Source: Oscillospiraceae bacterium (GTDB lineage: Bacteria > Bacillota > Clostridia > Oscillospirales > Ruminococcaceae). From it: 46,646 bases of DNA. The stretch's first letter is position 1. Each line of letters starts with the position of its first letter. Made by a program: the position numbers and the translations under genes. Below are positions 42,060 through 46,646 of the stretch, piece by piece. Location: NCBI GenBank assembly GCA_900770195.1, contig CAAGJI010000037.1:1-46646 (forward strand). The letters run 5' to 3'. Under the pieces are notes generated by a model, which made no database searches, was not told the origin of the DNA, and was given only the letters and a program-made list of their open reading frames with translations.

Positions 42060-42455
42060 TTAATCTTTTGTTTCCGTCTTTTTATGTGTCATTTCGTAAA
42101 CGTGTTCTTTTAATTTCTGGAACGACTCATCGCTTATATCGTGTTCTATTCGGCATGCATCTTCAGCCGCTGTAACTTCGTTTACACCAAGCTTTATAAG
42201 AAATCGTGTTAAAACACGATGACGTTCATATATTTTTTCAGCTATTTCATAGCCTGAATCGGTAAGGGAAATAAACCCTCCGCTGTCAACTTCGATGTAA
42301 CCATCTGCTTTGAGTATTCCAACCGCACGGCTTATGCTGGGTTTTGAAAATCCCATTTCTTCAGCTATATCAATTGAACGGACACCTTTTCCTTTTTGTA
42401 TAAGTATTAATATTGTTTCAAGATAGTTTTCTCCTGATTCAAGAAGTTTTGACAA
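42060..42455 (-). CDS. DtxR/MntR-family metal-dependent repressor
   Basis: A 131-residue metalloregulator that represses metal-uptake genes when Mn2+ or Fe2+ is bound. The winged helix is SIDIAEEMGFSKPSISRAVG to ADGYIEVDSGGFISLTDSGY. The metal/dimer domain has EKIYERHRVLTRFLIKLGVN and AAEDACRIEHDISDESFQKL, with Glu, Cys, His and Glu in the positions typical of the family. There is no C-terminal SH3 domain, as in MntR. I start at the TTG at 42455: AGAGG is 8 bases upstream. The GTG at 42464 is part of that ribosome site. Its downstream partner is the dockerin protein gene one base away, not a metal transporter. Confidence 0.85.
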   Translation of the reverse strand: MSKLLESGENYLETILILIQKGKGVRSIDIAEEMGFSKPSISRAVGILKADGYIEVDSGGFISLTDSGYEIAEKIYERHRVLTRFLIKLGVNEVTAAEDACRIEHDISDESFQKLKEHVYEMTHKKTETKD

Positions 42456-42554
42456 AATAATCACCTCTAAATATTTGTATTAATTTATCACGAACATAAA
42501 CAAAATATCTGCTTTTTTGTGAAGTTCTGAATTTTTGCAACGTACAATAATTAT

Positions 42555-42583
42555 ATTATAACATTTTTTTATAAATAATGCAA
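42555..42583 (-). promoter_or_regulatory. Promoter of the DtxR/dockerin transcript
   Basis: On the minus strand TTGCAT (42578-42583) and TATAAT (42555-42560) are 17 bases apart with TG one base before the -10. The leader to the TTG start is about 90 bases. No clear palindromic metal-box was recognised between 42456 and 42550. Confidence 0.72.
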
Positions 42584-42614
42584 GATATAATTTATTAATA
42601 TAATTATAAAAAAA

Positions 42615-42639
42615 GACCGACACTATAAAAGCATCGGTC
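42615..42639. other. Isolated hairpin before the small ORF
   Basis: GACCGA (42615-42620) pairs with TCGGTC (42634-42639) around a 13-base loop. No T-run follows on the plus strand; on the minus strand a run of T (from 42614 downwards) follows, so it could end minus-strand transcription entering from the right. Confidence 0.45.
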
Positions 42640-42657
42640 AGATTAAAGGGGATCTTT

Positions 42658-42747
42658 ATGAAAAAATTTAAGAAAGCGATTATATTATACCAAAATCAAG
42701 GCAGTTTGTCAAGTGATTTTTCGAAAAAAAATAAATTTTTACAATAA
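42658..42747 (+). CDS. Possible 29-residue small protein
   Basis: A short frame reading MKKFKKAIILYQNQGSLSSD and then FSKKNKFLQ, basic and slightly amphipathic. AGGGGAT lies 5-7 bases before the ATG, a good ribosome site. It sits in the 412-base divergent gap between the DtxR-type gene and rseP, just ahead of the rseP promoter. No promoter of its own was clearly seen upstream. It may be a real small protein or peptide, or a chance frame; nothing else supports it. Confidence 0.3.
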   Translation: MKKFKKAIILYQNQGSLSSDFSKKNKFLQ

Positions 42748-42750
42748 TAC

Positions 42751-42779
42751 TGTACATTAAACATAAAATGTGATATAAT
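42751..42779 (+). promoter_or_regulatory. Promoter of rseP
   Basis: TGTACA (42751-42756) and TATAAT (42774-42779) are 17 bases apart, with TGA giving a perfect extended -10 (TGNTATAAT). The leader is about 83 bases. Confidence 0.72.
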
Positions 42780-42868
42780 TGTTTTATAACAGACAGTGTT
42801 ATTGAAAAAACATATAAAATATAGCGATATTAGCGGAAAATCAAACTAAATCAGAAAGAAGGTTTTTT

Positions 42869-43912
42869 ATGCTTGGCATAATAATTGCAATTATAATTTT
42901 CGGAGTTATTATCATAATTCACGAGGGAGGGCATTTTTTTGCTGCCAAAAAATGTGGCATAAAAGTAAATGAATTTTCAATAGGAATAGGTCCTAAAATT
43001 TTTGGCTGGGGTAAAGGTGAAACAAAATATTCTCTAAGACTTCTTCCTTTCGGCGGATTTTGTGCAATGGAAGGTGAAAATTCAGACAGCAGTGACAACA
43101 GGTCTTTCGGAAGCAAAAGCGTTTGGAAAAGAATAGTAGTTGTTTCAGCAGGTGCAATTATGAATATTTTGCTTGGATTTGTTTTGCTTATTATTATTTC
43201 ATCTGCAATGTACCCTGCAATTCCAAGTCTTGTTGTTGATGAATTTCACACTTCAGAAACAGGTGAAATAAAATCATCAAGCTGTGAAAGCGGTTTGAAA
43301 AAGGGTGACAAAATTATTTCAATAGACGGTAGTCATATGTTTACAACAACTGATTTTGCCTATAAACTTCAAACAACCTACAGTAATACTTATACTGTTG
43401 AAGTTAAACGTGACGGAAAAAAAATCACCCTTGAAAACGTTGTTTTTTATGACAGTGTAAATAAATCAAAAGCAGATTTTTATGTTAAACCAATTTCAAA
43501 AAATCCCCTTACAGTCGTTTCATATTCCGCAAAGGAAACCTGTGCGGACGCAAAACTTATCTGGTCATCGCTTATCGATTTGCTTAGAGGAAAATACGGA
43601 ATAAATGATATGTCCGGTCCTGTGGGTGTAGTCAGCGAAATAGGCAAAGCTGCCTCAACAGGCACAACAATTGCACAAAGGCTTGAATCTGTTTTATCTC
43701 TTACTGTTTTCATAACAATAAACATCGGCATTTTTAATCTTTTGCCTATACCTGCACTTGATGGCGGAAGACTTGTTTTTTTGATAATTGAGGCAATAAG
43801 AAAAAAACCTGTTCCTGCAAAATATGAGGCTGCTATACATGCCGCCGGTATGATGCTTTTGCTTCTGCTTATCATTTTTATTACATTCAATGACGTGCAT
43901 AAATTGTTCTGA
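42869..43912 (+). CDS. rseP: Site-2 intramembrane metalloprotease RseP
   Basis: A 347-residue zinc protease that cleaves membrane-anchored regulators such as anti-sigma factors inside the bilayer. The zinc motif HEGGHFFAAK (HExxH) is in the first helix near residue 18. The beta-hairpin region is KYSLRLLPFGGFCAMEGE, the PDZ domain is about 125-205 (ESGLKKGDKIISIDG), and the third zinc ligand is in NLLPIPALDGGRLVFL near 293. A last helix (AGMMLLLLLIIFITF) ends the protein. Its usual neighbours dxr and uppS are absent here. The ECF/anti-sigma pair at 8.6-10.2 kb is a possible client, by inference only. Confidence 0.93.
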   Translation: MLGIIIAIIIFGVIIIIHEGGHFFAAKKCGIKVNEFSIGIGPKIFGWGKGETKYSLRLLPFGGFCAMEGENSDSSDNRSFGSKSVWKRIVVVSAGAIMNILLGFVLLIIISSAMYPAIPSLVVDEFHTSETGEIKSSSCESGLKKGDKIISIDGSHMFTTTDFAYKLQTTYSNTYTVEVKRDGKKITLENVVFYDSVNKSKADFYVKPISKNPLTVVSYSAKETCADAKLIWSSLIDLLRGKYGINDMSGPVGVVSEIGKAASTGTTIAQRLESVLSLTVFITINIGIFNLLPIPALDGGRLVFLIIEAIRKKPVPAKYEAAIHAAGMMLLLLLIIFITFNDVHKLF

Positions 43913-43957
43913 AAAAATAAAAAATCCATATTTGACTTTATTATTTTCAGATGATAA

Positions 43958-43990
43958 CTTTACAAAACTTAATAAAATAAAGTTGTAAAG
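43958..43990 (+). other. Imperfect hairpin after rseP
   Basis: CTTTACAA-AA-CTT faces AAGTTGTAAAG with a two-base bulge. There is no T-run, so it is a weak terminator at best. 43913-44038 otherwise holds only AT-rich sequence. Confidence 0.35.
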
Positions 43991-44038
43991 AACTAAAACT
44001 TTATATTTTGAAATAAATGTTAAATTTTAAAAAGTCTA

Positions 44039-44067
44039 TTGACATTTGAGTTTAAATAAGTTATAAT
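44039..44067 (+). promoter_or_regulatory. Strong sigma-A promoter of glnN
   Basis: Perfect TTGACA (44039-44044) and TATAAT (44062-44067) with a 17-base spacer. Transcription should start near 44074, leaving a leader of about 270 bases. Confidence 0.88.
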
Positions 44068-44073
44068 AAATAC

Positions 44074-44343
44074 AGTCCTTGAGATACAAAGGACAAAACA
44101 GTAACAGACCAAATATATTAAACATTATTGCATTCTTTGCCTTATTTGGGAATATGCGGGAATGTATGCAAGGAGATTTGTAATGAAACACAGACTTAAA
44201 CGTTTTGTTGATTTTATTGTATATTCTTTTGCGGTCGTTATCTGATTTTATTTAAGAAACAAAGACGTTTCAATTTTGCAGGAAGTTAATTATCCCTTTC
44301 CGCATTTTTGAACGTTTTTTTATTTTTAAGGAGGAAATGTCAA
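44074..44343 (+). promoter_or_regulatory. Structured 270-base leader of glnN
   Basis: The leader begins with hairpin GTCCTT/AAGGAC (44075-44094, 8-base loop). A longer stem-loop follows: TTGCATTC (44128-44135) faces GAATGTATGCAA (44160-44171) with a small bulge. Its 3' arm runs into the AAGGAG ribosome site of a 20-codon ORF (44183-44245). The distance from that ORF to the glnN start is about 100 bases, with T-rich patches near 44315-44328. The layout (hairpins, small ORF, then gene) suggests nitrogen-dependent control by attenuation or an RNA-binding antiterminator. The first hairpin does not fit the ANTAR-type A-xx-G hexaloop. Confidence 0.5.
44183..44245 (+). CDS. 20-residue leader ORF upstream of glnN
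   Basis: The frame encodes MKHRLKRFVDFIVYSFAVVI and ends in TGA. AAGGAG is 8 bases before the ATG, as strong as any in the window. The peptide is basic at its start and hydrophobic after, like a tiny membrane peptide. It has no glutamine codons, so classic Gln attenuation by codon starvation is unlikely. It may be a small membrane protein or a translation-dependent regulatory ORF. Confidence 0.5.
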   Translation: MKHRLKRFVDFIVYSFAVVI

Positions 44344-46443
44344 ATGTCAGAATTCAAGAGTGTTGCAGATTATTTTGCCTGTGACGTATTTAACGATGAG
44401 GTTATGAAGGCAAGACTGCCAAAGGCTGTTTATAAGTCACTTAACAAAACAAAGGAATGCGGTGTCCCGCTTGACCCTACAACAGCTGATGTTATTGCTA
44501 ATACTATTAAGGACTGGGCTATTGAAAAGGGTGCTACACACTATACACACTGGTTCCATCCTATGACAGGTTCAACCGCTGAAAAACACGATTCATTTAT
44601 TAACCCTACTAAAAATGGTATGGTAATAATGGAATTTTCAGGCAAGGAACTTGTAAAAGGCGAACCTGATGCATCTTCATTCCCTTCAGGCGGTCTTCGT
44701 CAGACTTGTTCAGCAAGAGGATATACAGCGTGGGACCCTACATCTTACTGTTTCGTAAAAGAAGGTTCACTTTATATCCCGACAGTGTTTATTTCATATA
44801 CAGGTGAAATCCTTGATAAGAAAACACCTCTTCTTCGTTCAATGGACGCACTTAGCAAAGTAGCTGTTCGTTTCCTTAAAATTTTCGGAAATGAAAACGT
44901 TACAAGAGTTACTTCAACAGTTGGTCCTGAACAGGAATATTTCCTTATCGACAAGAAAATGTATGACAAGCGTGAAGACCTTATTTTAACAGGCAGAACT
45001 CTTTTCGGTGCAATGCCTCCAAAGGGTCAGGAACTTGATGATCAGTATTTTGCAAACCTCAAGCCGAGAATTGCTTCATATATGAAAGATCTTGATGAAA
45101 CATTATGGAAGCTTGGTATTTTTGCGAAGACAAAGCACAACGAAGTTGCTCCTGCACAGCACGAAATGGCTCCTGTTTTCTCAACTTCAAATATTGCCGC
45201 TGACCAGAACCAGCTTGCAATGGAAGTTATGAAAAAGGTTGCAGCAAAGCACGACCTTGTTTGCCTTCTTCACGAAAAGCCTTTCGCAGGTGTAAACGGT
45301 TCAGGTAAGCACAACAACTGGTCTGTTGCAACAAATGATGGTCAGAACCTTTTCAATCCTGGCGACACACCTATGGAAAATCTCCAGTTCCTCACAATTC
45401 TTTGTGCGGTTATAAAGGGTATTGATGAATACGCTGACCTTCTCAGAATTTCAGCAGCTTCAGCAGGAAACGACCACAGACTTGGTGCAAACGAAGCTCC
45501 TCCTGCAATTATTTCAACATTCCTTGGTGATGAACTTGATGCTGTTCTTAAAGCTATAAAGAATGGCACTCCGTATGTTGCAGAAAATTCAAAATTTGAA
45601 ATTGGTGTTGATGCACTCCCTTCATTCCCTAAGGATTCAACAGACAGAAACAGAACTTCACCTTTTGCATTCACAGGTAACAGATTTGAATTCAGAATGG
45701 TTGGCTCATCAGACAATATTGCTTGCCCTAACGTTATGCTTAACACAATGCTTGCAGAAGAACTTAGTGAATTTACTGAAATTCTTGAACCTGCAAAGGC
45801 AAGTGGTACTCTTGAAAAAGCCGTTAAGGATCTTCTTTGTAAGACTCTTGAAGAACACGACAGAGTTATATTCAACGGTGATGGTTATGCTCCTGAATGG
45901 ATTCCTGAAGCAACAAGAAGAGGTCTTCCAAACTATGTATCAACAGTTGATGCTCTTCCTCATTACACAGATGAAAAGAATATCAAGATGTTTGAAAAGT
46001 TTGGCGTTTATACACCTGTTGAAGTTAATGCCCGTAAGGAAATTTTACTTGAAGCATATTCAAAGACAATTAACATAGAAGCACTTACAATGATTGATAT
46101 GGCAAAGAAACAGCTTCTCCCTGCAACAATTGCATATACAAAGGAACTTTGTGATTCTGTTGCAGTTAAAAAGTCAATCGGTGTTGAATCTGCACTTGAA
46201 CTTAATATGGCAAATAAGCTTTCAGCTCTTGCAGAAGACTTTGCAACATCGATTGAAAAGCTTTCAGAAAAGCTTGCAGTTGCTCAGGTAGCTGAAGAAG
46301 GCGAAAAGCAGGCTCGTGTTTACAGAGATTCTGTATTTGCTGAAATGGGCGAAATGAGAAAGATTGCTGATGAAATTGAAGTTTCAATGCCTGAAGACAA
46401 GTGGCCTATCCCACCATATTCAAAGATCATTTTTAATGTTTGA
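44344..46443 (+). CDS. glnN: Type III glutamine synthetase
   Basis: A 699-residue GSIII enzyme joining ammonia to glutamate with ATP; the dodecamer is the main ammonium-assimilation enzyme of many anaerobes. Recognisable parts are VFNDEVMKARLPKAVYKSL near the start, HWFHPMTGSTAEKHDSFI, STVGPEQEYFLID with active-site Glu, KHNEVAPAQHEMAPVFS, NGSGKHNNWSVATND and NRTSPFAFTGNRFEFRMVGS. The C-terminal helical part (from about 560) is also typical of this type. Length is normal (about 700), much longer than GSI. GGAGG lies 9 bases before the ATG at 44344; the frame is open to 44308 but without a ribosome site. It ends in TGA. Confidence 0.96.
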   Translation: MSEFKSVADYFACDVFNDEVMKARLPKAVYKSLNKTKECGVPLDPTTADVIANTIKDWAIEKGATHYTHWFHPMTGSTAEKHDSFINPTKNGMVIMEFSGKELVKGEPDASSFPSGGLRQTCSARGYTAWDPTSYCFVKEGSLYIPTVFISYTGEILDKKTPLLRSMDALSKVAVRFLKIFGNENVTRVTSTVGPEQEYFLIDKKMYDKREDLILTGRTLFGAMPPKGQELDDQYFANLKPRIASYMKDLDETLWKLGIFAKTKHNEVAPAQHEMAPVFSTSNIAADQNQLAMEVMKKVAAKHDLVCLLHEKPFAGVNGSGKHNNWSVATNDGQNLFNPGDTPMENLQFLTILCAVIKGIDEYADLLRISAASAGNDHRLGANEAPPAIISTFLGDELDAVLKAIKNGTPYVAENSKFEIGVDALPSFPKDSTDRNRTSPFAFTGNRFEFRMVGSSDNIACPNVMLNTMLAEELSEFTEILEPAKASGTLEKAVKDLLCKTLEEHDRVIFNGDGYAPEWIPEATRRGLPNYVSTVDALPHYTDEKNIKMFEKFGVYTPVEVNARKEILLEAYSKTINIEALTMIDMAKKQLLPATIAYTKELCDSVAVKKSIGVESALELNMANKLSALAEDFATSIEKLSEKLAVAQVAEEGEKQARVYRDSVFAEMGEMRKIADEIEVSMPEDKWPIPPYSKIIFNV

Positions 46444-46476
46444 TAGTTTCTGATATTGATATATTCTTATTACTCC

Positions 46477-46510
46477 AACCGCAGATGTAAAAATCTGCGG
46501 TTACTTTTTT
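46477..46510 (+). terminator. Terminator of glnN
   Basis: AACCGCAGAT (46477-46486) pairs perfectly with ATCTGCGGTT (46493-46502) over 10 bp with a 6-base loop, followed by ACTTTTTT. Confidence 0.88.
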
Positions 46511-46524
46511 ATAATTATAAACTA

Positions 46525-46600
46525 ACGGAAATCAATTTTCAGATTTAAGCCTCTCCTTTTAAGGAGAGGTGGGCGACGTAGTCGCTCGGAGAGGTTAATT
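46525..46600. repeat. Dispersed palindromic repeat, inverted relative to the copy at 1-176
   Basis: ACGGAAATCAATTTT (46525-46539) is the exact reverse complement of 90-104. Next comes the palindrome CCTCTCCTTTTAAGGAGAGG (46550-46569) and GCGAC/GTCGC (46573-46585), then a further GGAGAGG. No ORF. 46601-46646 shows nothing clear. It belongs to the same family as the repeat at the window start and is related in style to the hairpin chain at 10731-11023. Confidence 0.6.
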
Positions 46601-46646
46601 TTGCTTACAAATTCAATTAAAATCACATCTAAAGTGACTGGTTTAA

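Noticed and set aside
43480..43929. 149-codon frame antisense to rseP
   Set aside because: Complete overlap with rseP and no start signals.
44075..44094. ANTAR-type antiterminator hairpin before glnN
   Set aside because: The loop does not show the A at position 1 and G at position 4 expected of that class, so I did not assign it.
45342..45875. 177-codon frame antisense to glnN
   Set aside because: Lies entirely within glnN with no ribosome site; a shadow of regular codon use.

Overview
The window is a low-GC, densely coded stretch of chromosome from an anaerobic, fibre-degrading Firmicute, most likely a Ruminococcus-type (Oscillospiraceae) gut or rumen bacterium. Four secreted proteins end in type I dockerin modules (a GH5, two GH9s and a DUF4874/DUF4832-like protein), which is the hallmark of a cellulosome. 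Other pointers are a type III glutamine synthetase, an archaeal-type ProRS, and an oxygen-sensitive acyl-CoA dehydratase activase pair. No rRNA, tRNA, CRISPR or recognisable phage or transposase gene was seen.

Layout. 1-180: end of a palindromic dispersed repeat. 181-2375 (-): membrane protein and MATE exporter. 2717-8579 (+): operon of dehydratase activase, dehydratase D-like subunit, shikimate kinase and amidohydrolase. 8625-10225 (-): ECF sigma factor with a probable membrane anti-sigma factor, preceded by a perfect 16-bp tandem repeat. 10377-10745 (+): DUF4186 protein whose last codons lie inside a MITE-like element (10731-11023). 11112-15260 (-): proC, a SpoIIM-like protein, a DUF624-like protein, a small membrane protein and proS. 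15399-17252 (-): dockerin GH5 with an in-frame stop. 17480-21505 (+): aroB-aroA-aroC-DUF4364. 21758-28452 (+): two large dockerin GH9 cellulases. 28613-29638: ilvE. 29823-35316 (+): rpmE, then yigZ, dgt, dnaG, rpoD and trmB, a housekeeping cluster. 35516-36139: CarD-like regulator. 36191-36667 (-): small multidrug export family protein. 36823-39616 (+): sensor-like membrane protein and recQ. 39635-42455 (-): DtxR-type regulator followed one base later by the dockerin DUF4874/DUF4832-like protein. 42869-43912: rseP. 44344-46443: glnN behind a 270-nt leader with a 20-codon upstream ORF. 46525-46600: another palindromic repeat.

How it fits together. The three glycoside hydrolases and the DUF4874/DUF4832-like protein would be exported by signal peptides and docked onto scaffoldin cohesins. 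The aro operon plus aroK gives four shikimate-pathway steps, and ilvE, proC and glnN add amino-acid synthesis and nitrogen assimilation. The most notable points are lesions in two of the three cellulases: a Trp-to-TGA nonsense codon in the GH5, and a one-base deficit in an A-run at codons 3-4 of the first GH9. Others are a large module inserted between the two catalytic glutamates of the GH5, two distinguishable dockerin styles, the metalloregulator/cellulosome gene pair, and the structured, uORF-bearing glnN leader. All function calls rest on motifs read by eye; no database search was run.
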